A stretch of DNA of 64,000 bases from Selaginella moellendorffii. Its lineage: Eukaryota; Streptophyta; Lycopodiopsida; Selaginellales; Selaginellaceae. A program made the translations under genes and the position numbers. The notes under the pieces were generated by a model, which was not told the origin of the DNA, searched no databases, and saw only the letters and a program-made list of their open reading frames with translations. The stretch is from positions 199,611 through 263,610 of the forward strand of contig NW_003314386.1 of assembly GCF_000143415.4 (NCBI RefSeq). The letters are read 5' to 3'. Within the stretch, counting starts at the first letter, position 1, and each line of letters opens with the position of its first letter. Below are positions 9,863 to 23,823 of this stretch, piece after piece.

Positions 9863-12800
9863 ATGGCAGGGGTCTTCTGGAAAATGGCCGCCACATCGCC
9901 GGTATGTGGAACCAATCTTTGCTTTTGGCATTGAGTTGATACTGTTTTGTGCTGCCAGATCGAGTCCATACTGGACAAGAGCGGCTACACGCTCGAGGAG
10001 CTCCTGGACGAAGAGCAGATAATTCAGGAGTGCAAATCCACGAACTACAGGCTCGTAAACTTGTGAGTGCATGGTTTTGGATCTGTCAAAGCAGAGAATT
10101 CTGATGTGTTTCCCCCCCTTTTTTTTTTCTCTGGATTGGCACAGTTTAAGAGGAAAGGCTCAAGTTCAGCAAATGATCCGCTACATTGTGGAGGAAGCTC
10201 CCGAAGGAGCATCCAGTGAACGGGCTTTCAAGTTTGTAAACTCTCGTCCATGTGAAAAGTGTGTGAGCTCTCGGATTCATGTGTTTCCTCTTGCTTTTCC
10301 AGGTTCCCATTCATCTCCTGTCAAGTCATCACGTGTGAAGTTCAAGATATCCTGAAGACACTCGTGGAAGATGAAGAGGTATTCTCGATTCTTGGACTTT
10401 TTGTGCGGTTTTTGCGTGCTGATACCTTGCTGGCTTTTTTTCGCAGCTCCTTGGATTCTTGTTTTCTTTCTTGGATCCTTCCTGGAAACATGGGACGCTG
10501 TTAGCTGGTTATTTTAGCAAGGCAGGTGTGCTTGATAGTCAACGTTTACTTATCTGATCCTTTAAAGTGGTTTGGCAGGTCGTTATTTGCTTGCTGATTC
10601 GAGAGCATGCAGCAATCATCCGCTATTTGCAAGTAGGTGCACAAAGTGAACTCTGAACTTCCATTTATCCTGCCATGTTTGTTCTCATTGAAGGGACATA
10701 AAGATCTCCTGAAAAACCTTGTTGACTTGATTGGGATCACCTCAATCAAAGAGGTACGTTCTCCATTTGCCTATTTCTAGCTTCGTTTCCTTTTTGTAAA
10801 GCTTAAGAAATTACTAGGTCCTAATGAGGCTCGTGGAGGTTAGTGATCACGTGATTGCATATCACGTTGAATCCTTGCAATGGCTAGCAGAGGAAACTGA
10901 TATTTTGGAGATGCTGGTGGATAAGCTTAACCCGCAAGTAAGTTCTTTCCGGTCTTAAGTTTTGCTTCTAAAAGTCGTTTGTTTTGTAGTATCCTTCTGA
11001 AGTACATGCTAACGCGGCAGAGACGCTAGCAGCTATAAGTCGTTCTGTTCCATCTGACCACTACGGCAACTACAGTGGACCCTCTGCTCTGGGTTCGAAA
11101 CTGGCCAGCCCACGGTAGGGAGTTATGTTTGTGGTATATCTTATTTGCAGCGTTCTTGCAGGTTTGTGGCTAAACTCTTTAATCTCGCATTGGAGGATCA
11201 AGAATCAAAATCAGCTTTGATTCATTCTCTCTCTGTTTGCATTTCATTATTGGATCCAAAGCGCGCGTCGTCGGCTGGTCTAAGATCTCGTCCACCGGCT
11301 GAAATGCCCGTAGCAAGCCCGGAGACGGTTGAAGGGATGCTTCAAAGTCTAGGTGTGCTTCCTGATTGGCTTTCTGGGTGAGGCTAATGAGCGCAATTTT
11401 TATTATGCACAGGAAGTTTGCTACGTTTGTTGGACATTGTCGACGACACCAAGAGGCTCCCAACTACTTACGGTGAATTAAGGCCTCCTTTTGGTATACA
11501 TCGCCTTAAGGTATCTTATGCTGTTCTTTACTTTTCTACTTTCTCGTCTAACGCACGAGCAGATTGTAGAATTTGTTGCGGTCCTGCTCAGAACGCAAAG
11601 CGAAGCTGCTCGTCAAGAGTTAATTCGGTTGCAAGCATTACAAACGATTCTTGGGTTCTTTTTCGAGTACGTATGGTGGCAAAACTGCAAAATTCTTTTC
11701 TGATATACTTGTAATGGCAGCTATCCTTTTAACAACATGCTACATACTCACGTTGAAGCAATCATTACCTCATGCATAGAAGACGGTGGTCTGACAGACA
11801 ATTTGTTTGGGGACTGTGACTTCCTGTCACGGTTGTTGGCAACAGATGAAAACCAATATGCGCACGATACGCGACCAGAGGTAACTCAGTTCAATCCGAC
11901 CTAGTGGTATTGACTTCTTTTTAATTTCAGAGCGTATCGAAAAAAAAGCCTCCACCTAAAGTTGGGAACATGGGTCACCTTACTCGTATTGCTAATAGGC
12001 TTGTACAGACGGAAAATTCTAATCCACGGTTGCAGGGTTACCTTCAAGTATGAATCTTGTGTAGCTGCTGTATTCTTATCCTTATACTACGTCTATTTTA
12101 CAGTCGCATCCCAGGTGGTCTCAATGGCAGAGCACTGTTCTTCAGCAGCGTAATATGCTAGAGAATGTATTTCAGTGGACGTGCGGGTAAGAGAGGATCC
12201 GTTGTTAGGTGCTCTCTTTTTCATTTTGATTTGTGCCAGGCGGCCAACGTCCATCAGAGAGCGGCCTGTAGAAAGTGATGACGAGGAGTTCCGTGAGAGA
12301 GACTTTGACGTCTCAGCAATGGCTACCAATTTGACACGGGAAGTATTTCGCTACGGGATATTTGACGACGAAGATCCTGACGAGGTGATGTAATTTTTGA
12401 AAACGTAGTAAACTAACACCCTTGTTACTCTGCAGATTTCTGGCCCTGTCGGAAGGGAGGATGAGGTTTGTATAAGCTTGCACTTAACTTGTATACATCA
12501 ACACTGAGCACTTTGTTTTGTAGGACGTTTATTTCGACGATGAAAGTGCCGAGGTTGTTATTTCTTCTATTCGCTTGAGCGATGAGCAAGAAAGGTACGA
12601 GCTTACGAGCTTGCCTTGGTTGCGGTATGAGCATTTGCTAACGTGTTTGTGTGACAGGGCTCCAACATGGTTTGATTTTCAGGACGTTGAGCCAGATAAC
12701 CTCACTTCTTCGGCTGGGAATAGCAATGCTCAATTGAGTGCGCTAAGCAGGAGCTTCCGTGACGATGAGGTTGTGGTTGGAGAGGACAGTGAGTTGCCGT

Positions 12801-13297
12801 CTGCAAACGAGCCATCTGGATGGGGTGACAGAAATGGAGTAGGAGGCACAGACAACGCAGCCTTCAATCTGGATTACTTTTCAAGGTCTTCAGCAGACTG
12901 GGCTAACTTCCAAGGCTACGAAATATCCGACGAAGCTATCAAGAGGGATGACTTTGGGGAGAACAACCCGTTTATTGTTTGCTTTGACGACCAATCGCGC
13001 GGCGTATCAACAACTTTAGATGGGGAAGAGACCAAACAGGAAGCAGCAAAGGATGAGGCTCTCGGAACAGAAGCTCAACCTGACACAGTTGTCGGGGTAG
13101 AGGAAGGAGCAACAGCGAAAGCAATGGAAAGTGCTTTAAAGGAAGGGGTTGTCGGAGAGGCAGGGCCTCTAAAGCCAAAGGAGATGCACTTGGAGAACAC
13201 TGTGCCGCCGGAGGACAAACAGGGAGCTTCCGAATTCAACGACGTCAATTACTGGCGAAGCGATTACGAGAACGCAGTTGCTGGAGAGCAAAGCTAA
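9863..13297 (+). CDS. SIT4 phosphatase-associated (SAPS) protein, PP6 regulatory subunit
   Basis: A regulatory subunit that binds PP6/Sit4-type Ser/Thr phosphatase catalytic subunits. I can join 19 exons in frame into 792 residues. The N-terminus, MAGVFWKMAATSPIESIL, and the following leucine-rich SAPS core (about residues 10-480, including the EELLGFLFSFLDP and KVVICLLIRE segments) are diagnostic. The C-terminal third is acidic and low in complexity, with phosphorylatable Ser, as in plant members. Introns are about 45-85 bp. The intron after the codon for K127 (10522-10578) must start with GC rather than GT to keep the conserved KVVICLL frame. The last exon, 12658-13297, carries the acidic tail. 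In Arabidopsis the family acts with PP6 on auxin transport and light signalling; that role is not shown here. Confidence 0.93.
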
Positions 13298-13591
13298 ACA
13301 GGAAAAATAAAAATGATGGAAGGTACGAGGTTTTCATTCTTTCAAGCGTCACACTTCTTCCAGCTGCTCTTTCTGTAAATTACAAGGTGTATCTTCTCGC
13401 GAAATCTGTAACTAACATTATGTTGGCTGGGGCCGGGGTATCACGGGACAAGGCTCCTCACGTCAAAAGGACTTGTACGCATCTCTATTCTTTCTATTGA
13501 ATCTTGTTTATTCACCCATCTAATAAAGCCGAGATGATTTTACAGGTATCATTGCTCGTCTGTCGGTCATTCGACGTTCGTCGCCCATGTT

Positions 13592-15640
13592 TTAGAGGAG
13601 AGCCGCTTCGTCTGCGACTTTCTGTGTAAACACTTTTTTCTTCTTTGTGTAGCTAATCCTTGCAAAGCACAGCAGCAGGAATATGACGAGCACTGTGATC
13701 ACCCCGGTGATCCACAGCACCATTGCCAGCTTGTGGAAGAGTAGAAAGTTCCAGCACGGCTTGAGTCCCAGGTCCTTTCGACCGCACAGGCCAGCATTGC
13801 CTCGAAAGGAGCTCTGGCTTAAAGCGGACAAGACTCCGGTGTCCGGAACGGGTCCGGTGAGACGGTTGTCCGAGAAGTTTGCAAAGATGAGTGAAGGCAT
13901 GGCAGTCAAGAGAGGTGGAATGGTTCCCGTCAGCAGGTTGCTGGAGATGTCGAGCAATCCCAGCAGCCTCACTGATGCCAGAGACGCTGGGATATGGCCG
14001 CTGAGGTGGTTGCCGCGGAGTCTCAAGCTTACCAGTCTTGGACAGTTGGAAATCTCGCTGGGAATCGGGCCAGTGAGATGGTTGTCACTTACGTCAAGCT
14101 CGCTCAAGCTGGACATATCTTGGAGCTCCTTTGGAATCCTGCCGGACAGAAAGTTATGGGACATGTCGAGCCGCACAAGCTTGGTAGCTCTTCCGACGGT
14201 CTCGGGTATGGGGCCGGAAAGCTGGTTGTGACGGACGAAGAGAACTTGGAGGGGAGAGTTTACCGAGAAGCTGAGAGGTCCCGTGAGAACGTTGGAAGAT
14301 ATGTCGAGGTACGTGAGACGAGGCATGGAGGTCAGTGTATCCGGAAGTGATCCAGAGAGAAGATTGTCTTCCAGCCTTATTCTTTCCAGCGACAGGCAAT
14401 TGGTGGCAATACTATCAGGGATGGGCCCCGAGAGAAGATTGGAAAAGAGGATGAGCCTGCGTAGCTGGGAAGTTCTGGACGACATGCACAGGAATGGAGG
14501 TATTTGTCCGGTGAAGGAGTTGCTCGAGAGATCCAAGGTGGTGAGGTTGGGAGCGTAAGTACCTAGCTCGGCAGGAATATCGCCAGAGAGATCGTTCTTC
14601 CAGAGCGCTAAGTTCCTGAGACGTGGTAGCCGAGCAAGGGAGGATGGAATGGCTCCCGTCAGCCGGTTGCCAAAGAGATTGAGCAGCTCCAGGCCGAGCA
14701 AGTCTCCGAGCTCCGCAGGGATTTCTCCCGAGAGAGCGTTGATGCTGAGGTCGAGCGAAACGAGGCCCGAGAGCTGTCCGAGCTGCGGTGGTATCGGCCC
14801 TGACAAGGAGTTACTGTAGAGGAAAAGCGTGTCCAGCGAGACGAGGAGGGACAGTGACTCTGGAATAGCTCCGGTGAGATTGTTGTGGACAAGATCCAGG
14901 TGCTTGAGAGTGGCAAGGCTTCCAAGAGCAGATGGTATGCTTCCGGTGAGGCTGTTGTAGCCGAGGTAGAGCCACTCCAAGTTGGCGAGCTGGCCGAGTT
15001 CTGGAGGGATGGATCCGGTGAACTGGTTGGCCGCAAGCGTGAGGTACTTAAGGTTGCTCAACTCACCAAACTGTGGAGGAATGTGGCCGCTTAACAGGTT
15101 CCCACCGAGATCGACGTAAGATAAGTTGGACATGGAGGAGACGTCCGGAGGAAGCTCACCAGAGAAATAGTTGCCGGACAAATCCAAGGCTTGGAGCTTT
15201 GGCATGGTTGCTGGGCGGACGACGCTGGAAATGGGCCCCGTGAAAGAATTACCACTAAGATTGAAACTCTTTAACAGTGACAATGGCAAGGAAAGAGACG
15301 AGGAAGGAAGAGAAGAAGACAAGAGGACGAAGGGTCCCGACAGTGCATTGTCACCTATGCTCAAGACTTCCAGCTGGGGAAAGTGTGAGAAGATATCGGG
15401 GATTGGAAGCTTGCCAGACAGATTCCTACTGGAGAGATCGATCTCCCGGACGAGACCGTCGGGCCAGCATTTTATTCCGGGCCATGCACAGGGAGTGGAA
15501 GCGTTACTCCAACTCTTGGCAAAGTAATCGTCGCTAGAAACCAACCAAGCTCGTAGCTCCAAGAGAGCTCCCGACTCTTCTGACTCTCCAGCAGCAGCGC
15601 CAAAGATCGAAGCGATGAGAAAAGCTACGATCAGAGACAT
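13592..15640 (-). CDS. Leucine-rich-repeat receptor-like protein without kinase
   Basis: A plasma-membrane protein of 682 residues in one exon. The order is a signal peptide (start MSLIVAFLIASIF), an LRRNT_2-type cap with the W and paired Cys (CAWPGIKC), about 20 plant extracellular LRRs with the LxGxIPxxLGxLxxL consensus, a C-terminal cap (GNAGLCG), one membrane helix and a tail of about 25 residues beginning KKKK. There is no kinase domain and no room for one before the convergent SAPS gene. The frame is open upstream to 15742, but a TATA box at about 15716-15725 places transcription start near 15690, which favours the ATG at 15640 and gives an ideal signal peptide. It resembles the ectodomain of CLV1/BAM-like kinases. 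It could be a co-receptor or decoy, or a kinase that lost its cytosolic half. Confidence 0.88.
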   Translation of the reverse strand: MSLIVAFLIASIFGAAAGESEESGALLELRAWLVSSDDYFAKSWSNASTPCAWPGIKCWPDGLVREIDLSSRNLSGKLPIPDIFSHFPQLEVLSIGDNALSGPFVLLSSSLPSSSLSLPLSLLKSFNLSGNSFTGPISSVVRPATMPKLQALDLSGNYFSGELPPDVSSMSNLSYVDLGGNLLSGHIPPQFGELSNLKYLTLAANQFTGSIPPELGQLANLEWLYLGYNSLTGSIPSALGSLATLKHLDLVHNNLTGAIPESLSLLVSLDTLFLYSNSLSGPIPPQLGQLSGLVSLDLSINALSGEIPAELGDLLGLELLNLFGNRLTGAIPSSLARLPRLRNLALWKNDLSGDIPAELGTYAPNLTTLDLSSNSFTGQIPPFLCMSSRTSQLRRLILFSNLLSGPIPDSIATNCLSLERIRLEDNLLSGSLPDTLTSMPRLTYLDISSNVLTGPLSFSVNSPLQVLFVRHNQLSGPIPETVGRATKLVRLDMSHNFLSGRIPKELQDMSSLSELDVSDNHLTGPIPSEISNCPRLVSLRLRGNHLSGHIPASLASVRLLGLLDISSNLLTGTIPPLLTAMPSLIFANFSDNRLTGPVPDTGVLSALSQSSFRGNAGLCGRKDLGLKPCWNFLLFHKLAMVLWITGVITVLVIFLLLCFARISYTKKKKVFTQKVADEAALL

Positions 15641-15715
15641 TGCGAGGAGTACTGTGTGTGTGCTGCGCCGCGCGGCTCTCTTACATTTGCTGCAGCACAG
15701 GAGCATTGTAGTCGT

Positions 15716-15725
15716 TGTTTTATAG
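15716..15725 (-). promoter_or_regulatory. TATA box of the LRR receptor-like protein gene
   Basis: Read on the minus strand this is CCCTATAAAAC, about 78 bp upstream of the ATG at 15640 and only 10-20 bp upstream of the alternative ATG at 15706. It therefore helps decide the start codon. Confidence 0.5.
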
Positions 15726-15742
15726 GGGCCAGCTTGATACAA

Positions 15743-17555
15743 TTTTTAGAAGCTCATGGAAGGAGTGGGAATCCTTGCTTCCAAATAGGAGACGACAACG
15801 TGGTGGTGCTTGCCACGATTTCTGGGTCTCAACTGTGGATTGAAATGTCGTATTAGAACGACTCTTTATTGACTTTGACTGTGGTCCACTTGAATATCAG
15901 GAATTTTATTATTTAAACCGTTATTGCAATATTATTTATTAAGTAGAGAATAGTAGTAACATAAATGTAATTAGGGCAAATCTAAAACTCATCGATTTTT
16001 GTTGGTTTGCTCAAGCAAACTTATAGAGGGACTGGGATGGTAGTGGATATACCTAGAATATGCTTGAATATTTTAGAATATTCTACCATCTAACGGTTGT
16101 TATTCATTTAGATTAATTTTGTATTTATAATTTATAAACATGTTTATAATTTATAAACTTTCTTAAACCTTTTCTAGTATATTATTTTTTATTCTACCAT
16201 CTAACGGTTGATATGCAATAAAATTAATCTTGTATATATAAATTACAAACATGCTTATAATTATAAACTTGATTTGATCAATTGGATTAATAAGTAATAA
16301 TAACACTAGTATTAAGCAAACCAAGCGTTGCTACATGCAACGCGTAGCAATTTATTTTCTTATCGTACAGAATCAACTATATTTATAATCTTCTTGTGGA
16401 AAATTATCTTAATATTCTTAAGGGCAATTATTTATATATATTCAAGTTTTATTCCTTTTATATTTTTATGCATATTAATTTTATCAAAACATATATTAAT
16501 ATGTTCAAGAAAAGAGTATCTTTGACAATGTTATCTTAAATTTGTTTTGAACTAATTCAAATTTTACTATCTTAATTTATCTATTCTAATCAAAAATAAA
16601 TTTATTTTATTTATTTTTATATAGTTTTTAAGTGAATAGTTTATCAGAATGGTTACCAAAAATATAAATTTCACATTGTTACAATATATAAAAACATCTA
16701 AAATTGAAAAATTATTTATTTAAGAAAAATTAAATAAGACACCTAGTAGAAATGAGGCAAATTGGGGAGATTGAATAGATTTAGATAAATCTCTAAATAA
16801 GCAAAGAGATGGCAAAAGTTCAGAATAATACTCCAAGATATTAAGAGATGGTAACCATTATAAACATGAAAATAATCTTAAAATGAAAGGGCAACGATGG
16901 AATGATGGAGGTTAAATTAAGCTTCACCCTTTTAATAATCATGACTTAGAAATAAATTTTTATCTTCTTTAAAAAGTAGAAAGTGTTCTTTAAGAGGAAT
17001 TTCTTTATAACTTGCAAACAACCACAGTTCAATAATGTTCCCGAGCTTGTAAGAGAAATTTAAATGTGTTCAAAGAAGTTTTGAAATGTCTGGAGAGGAT
17101 TCCAAATTTATCCTTTCTCTTTAGTGTTTGTATGAAGGGAACCTTAGAGTTCTAATTAGCTATGGAAACACAATGATCCTGAAAATCTTAAAAGAGTTCT
17201 TCAGTGAGTGAGTGATCAGGAGCAAGTTCTAGTGCAAGAAAGACTTCGTTACATTCTTGGGCAAGCTAACTTGAAAAATCTTGGTGTGCATTGCACACAG
17301 CCATAGACCAACCGTGTTTCCAAGTATGTTTGAGAACAAAGTAGTATGTAAGAGAAGATTTTTGTTACAGTCTAGAAGTTAGGAGTAGCAAAGATTCATC
17401 ATCTCTCAAGTTGGTGAGCAGCATTCCTACTACAAGAAGGAAGGCCCCAAGAGCTGCAATTGGCAAATTAGACAAACTCAGGAGCAGCTAGGGCAAGAAG
17501 AGGAAAAAGAGCTACGAGCAACAGCTCAAGCCAGACACATTTATCAACTCTGATG
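15743..17555. other. AT-rich spacer with a tandem duplication
   Basis: No gene supported. The region is strongly A+T-rich between 15880 and 17000, with a 111-bp imperfect tandem duplication at about 16078-16300. Small open frames are short and compositionally like the background. From 17200 on it becomes less AT-rich and leads into the LEA promoter. Confidence 0.5.
16078..16300. repeat. 111-bp imperfect tandem duplication, related inverted copy near 56.4 kb
   Basis: ATTCTACCATCTAACGGTTG occurs at about 16079 and again at about 16190. After each copy comes the same AT-rich pattern (ATTAAT..TTGTAT..TATAA..AAACATG.TTATAATT). The reverse complement of 56390-56440 matches the second half of the unit, so this is a dispersed element rather than local slippage only. 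It may be a decayed short DNA transposon; terminal repeats are not evident. Confidence 0.6.
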
Positions 17556-17556
17556 T

Positions 17557-17566
17557 GCCACGTGGA
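17557..17566. promoter_or_regulatory. G-box / ABRE-like element upstream of LEA gene
   Basis: GCCACGTGGA, a palindromic CCACGTGG core, lies about 170 bp upstream of the LEA-like start codon. This is the classical ABA-response/G-box core bound by bZIP factors. Confidence 0.55.
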
Positions 17567-17628
17567 TTAGAACCGACTTGGATTGTTGGCACCCAGTAAG
17601 TCAGCCGATTTGGCACGTTCCCCTACTG

Positions 17629-17638
17629 GCACGTGTCG
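17629..17638 (+). promoter_or_regulatory. Second ABRE-like element upstream of LEA gene
   Basis: GCACGTGTCG contains the CACGTGTC form of the ABRE, about 50 bp upstream of a TATAAA at 17679-17686. Two ABREs close to a TATA box are the usual arrangement in dehydration-induced LEA promoters. Confidence 0.55.
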
Positions 17639-17678
17639 AAACACTTGGCAGCCTAGAAACAGCCCATACGTATCCTCT

Positions 17679-17686
17679 TTATAAAG
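17679..17686 (+). promoter_or_regulatory. TATA box of LEA-like gene
   Basis: TTTATAAAG sits 47-54 bp before the ATG at 17733, which would put transcription start near 17711. Confidence 0.55.
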
Positions 17687-17732
17687 GCCGAGCCCAGACG
17701 AGTCCCTTCACACGGTTTTCTCTGTTTTAGAG

Positions 17733-18098
17733 ATGGAAGAAGGCGGTAGTCTCGCCAAGCGCGAGGAAGACAACCAGAAATTCCCAGTGACGATAGGAGC
17801 GATCGCAGGCAAGGCCCCCGATGTGGAGGATTCGTTTCTAGTGCAGGATATGACCGCTGACGCGGGCAAGGAGCAAGCAGCGGCGCATGGAAAGCAGCCG
17901 ACGAGTGCGATGCCCGAGAGCACTCACAACGCCGAGGAGTCTGTCAAGGATGCCAAGGACTCCGCCTCCCAGAAAGTCGAGGATGCCAAGAGCTCCGCCT
18001 CCGAGAGCGTCGAGGGTGCCAAGGACACTGTCAAGGGTGCCGCCGACCATGTCAAGGAGGGTTCCAAAGCGACATTTGAGTCTGGAAAGGATAAGTGA
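17733..18098 (+). CDS. Small LEA-like (group 3/4 type) hydrophilic protein
   Basis: One exon, 121 residues, very hydrophilic and rich in Ala, Lys, Glu, Asp and Ser. Residues 69-112 are four consecutive 11-residue units (ESVKDAKDSAS, QKVEDAKSSAS, ESVEGAKDTVK, GAADHVKEGSK), the amphipathic 11-mer that defines group 3/LEA_4-like proteins; these stay disordered in water and fold into helices on drying, protecting membranes and enzymes. No signal peptide, so it is probably cytosolic or nuclear. Two CACGTG elements and a TATA box immediately upstream fit induction by ABA or dehydration. The N-terminal 60 residues match nothing I recognise. It stands alone, convergent with PEX6, whose stop is 158 bp away. 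Confidence 0.75.
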   Translation: MEEGGSLAKREEDNQKFPVTIGAIAGKAPDVEDSFLVQDMTADAGKEQAAAHGKQPTSAMPESTHNAEESVKDAKDSASQKVEDAKSSASESVEGAKDTVKGAADHVKEGSKATFESGKDK

Positions 18099-18255
18099 GG
18101 AGAGTCTTCTTTTTTGTTCTTCCACTTGCATTTGAAACGAAAAAGAACGTACCCAGTGGTTTAACTCCCTGCTTCCTTCTCCTCCAGTTAGCTGATTTGA
18201 TTGTCTGATGCGTCGATGATCTCACTCAGACGTGCGCTGTGACGTCTCTCCGATG

Positions 18256-21615
<3,360 letters not shown>

Positions 21616-21770
21616 GGCGATAAACCCTAAAATATTTCCCAGTGGCCAGTGATCGAAGCAATTGGACCATGGGCCATGGCCCAAAATTTTCATATTTAGT
21701 AAAACAATGCTATGTACAGTGTGAGGAGGGAAATCGAGAACAAGCAAAGAAATCACAGGAGAGCGATCAA

Positions 21771-22493
21771 TCAGCAAGCGGGGACCATGGACCAATTCTC
21801 GTCCTCGCGGATTTCGTCCACGAATTCATACTCCTCGTCTTCGTCCACCTCTCGATCATCCGAGGCCGAGGAGAACGATTCCCAGCTCCATCCGCCGTCG
21901 CCATCGCTTGACACGTCCTCGACTCCAGTGAGATCCCCGCAGAGATTGTCAATCTCGGGGGCAAATTCGCCCCCAATCTCCTCCTCAATCGCGGTCCCCT
22001 GCCGGGCTAGGGTATCATCGCCATCCTCCGATACAATCTCCGGCAGGGAAGCGTCGTCCTCCTCGAAATCCCCCTCAAAATCCTCGGAATCCTCCTCAAA
22101 TTCCTGGTATTCCTGGAATTCCTCCACCGCCTCAACGATGGGCGCCTTGGATTTCTTGCCCAGCGCCGCGGCCGCTTTGTGGCTCTCCAGGAGCGAGAGG
22201 GAGAGCGCGATCCCTAGATCCTCCTTGTAGCGATCCACATCCAGGGAAACCTTCTTCACGGATTCCCTAGCAAAGGGCGTCCAGTTGTAGAGCCTGTAAT
22301 CGGCCCCAAGGTCGTGGCCTTGGGCCTTGCGATTGCCCTTGGACTTGGCCCTGGATTTGCACAGCGGCTGCGTGTGGCGCTCGCCATTCCTGGACGAATT
22401 CCGGGGCTTGCTGGGCTTGGCGTTGATGATTGAGCCCTCCTGATCGTGCCTAGGGCGCTCCCATCCATGCTTCTTGTGGCCGCCCCTTCCCAT
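21771..22493 (-). CDS. Acidic protein of unknown function
   Basis: One exon, 240 residues. The N-terminal half is basic (MGRGGHKKHGWERPRHDQ, then a Lys/Arg-rich stretch that could be a nuclear signal). A central block around residues 62-105 (YRLYNWTPFARESVKKVSLD and the helix after it) looks folded. The C-terminal half is strongly acidic with long Glu/Asp/Ser runs and ends in WSMVPAC. No domain recognised. Codon use and GC content fit the neighbouring real genes, and the frame is clean across 723 bp, so I accept it as a gene. It ends 155 bp upstream of the PEX6 start on the same strand. A nuclear or nucleolar role would suit the charge pattern, but that is a guess. Confidence 0.65.
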   Translation of the reverse strand: MGRGGHKKHGWERPRHDQEGSIINAKPSKPRNSSRNGERHTQPLCKSRAKSKGNRKAQGHDLGADYRLYNWTPFARESVKKVSLDVDRYKEDLGIALSLSLLESHKAAAALGKKSKAPIVEAVEEFQEYQEFEEDSEDFEGDFEEDDASLPEIVSEDGDDTLARQGTAIEEEIGGEFAPEIDNLCGDLTGVEDVSSDGDGGWSWESFSSASDDREVDEDEEYEFVDEIREDENWSMVPAC

Positions 22494-23502
22494 ACTACCT
22501 AAGAACCAAGAATAAACTGCTTCCGATTTTAGGTTGAGCTCGATTAAATACCAAGAATATCCTTTTGGGAGATATGCTGCCCTTTTCTTGGGGTGGAAGT
22601 AAAGTTAGTTCCGTCCATTAGTTTATTTTAAGGCTTTGATTTGTTTTGTTAGTTGATGATTATCTCTATATTATGCAAGAGTTGGTGTTGTGCTAGACAT
22701 AGACGAAACCACTCGTCATAGTGTCATGGCAAGACTATAAAAAATACTGAGAACTTAATTCTATTATATAATATATAAAAGTTATATATAATAATCATTG
22801 CATGGTGGTTTGTAAAATAATATATAAACATATTAAGTATCACTTATCTTAAGTAACAATTCATATCATGTAAACAATCACTAGCAACTTAATATCATAG
22901 GAATTATTTAAAAAATTTAAAATTCATAGATAATAATTTTCAATTTACTTCAATTTACCAAGCTGAAAATTAACATGCAATAATTTGAGAAAACTTTAAT
23001 TAATTCACAACTACTAACCAACATACAATTTATAGTAGACAATATTAATAGCAAATATAGATCTTTTTAGTAATTTTTTTGTTGTCTTCTGCATCACTTG
23101 GTTTTTTTTGGAAACATCCATTAATAATATCTTGAATACTACTATTTTTTAACGTTATTTAAAATATTAATAATACAATACAAGTCATATATAGAATTTT
23201 CATGACTAAAAAATATTACAAAAGGACAAAAGAAACTTTTAATAATTCATTAAGGTTTAACAATAATATTTTTTAGCCTAAAAACAATTAAAACAAAATA
23301 ATTCAAGCTAATGCCTATATATATAGGTACAAGTTTTGATCTTCCAAAGAATGCTAAAACCATATCTTCCTTATTAAAATATCCTAGAAGTATATTCCTT
23401 TAAAATTTTACTATTTGCCTTTATTGCCATCCAAAACCTCCTTTGACTATCTATCACCAGGAAAATCCGAGACTTGGAGATGGGTAGGAGAAAGTTCCTC
23501 AT

Positions 23503-23554
23503 AACAGAGTGGCGCAGTGCTCATAACCCACAGGTCCCAGGATGCTCTGATATT
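23503..23554 (+). pseudogene. Truncated initiator tRNA-Met relic
   Basis: ACAGAGTGGCGCAGTG matches the 5' acceptor strand and D-stem of plant tRNA-iMet; the next block, CTCATAACCCACAGGTCCCAGGA, split here only for description, matches the anticodon loop, 3' anticodon strand, variable loop and start of the T-arm. GCTCTGATA then matches the 3' acceptor strand. Part of the D-arm, the 5' anticodon strand and the T-loop are missing, so it cannot fold as a tRNA. Confidence 0.7.
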
Positions 23555-23790
23555 ATTTCGAACCAGAAAAATTGCATATTTACCTACACTGCTCTGACAT
23601 TTTATGATATATTGATCCTCTCCATCATTTATAGATCATAAAACCAATAAATTCTTGCCTCTGCTATCTACGCTCTTGTTTGTTTTAAACACTTTGAATT
23701 TGAGCTTTGTGCTTGATTAAATAATAATGCTTATAATAATACCTTTGACTTTTGAACAAAAAAAACACATAAAAACTAACAAGTTTATTC

Positions 23791-23823
23791 AGCATCCCAG
23801 TATCGAAACGTGGCTCTGATCAG
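23791..23823 (+). pseudogene. 3' half of initiator tRNA-Met
   Basis: CATCCCAGTATCGAAACG followed by TGGCTCTGATCA corresponds to the T-arm and 3' acceptor strand of plant tRNA-iMet with about three differences. Shorter GCTCTGA pieces occur at 23591-23597 and 23888-23902, the latter preceded by GTGAAACC. Confidence 0.6.

Noticed and set aside
13683-15537. Several plus-strand frames inside the LRR gene
   Set aside because: Antisense shadows of the leucine-rich repeats; the minus-strand frame has clear domains.
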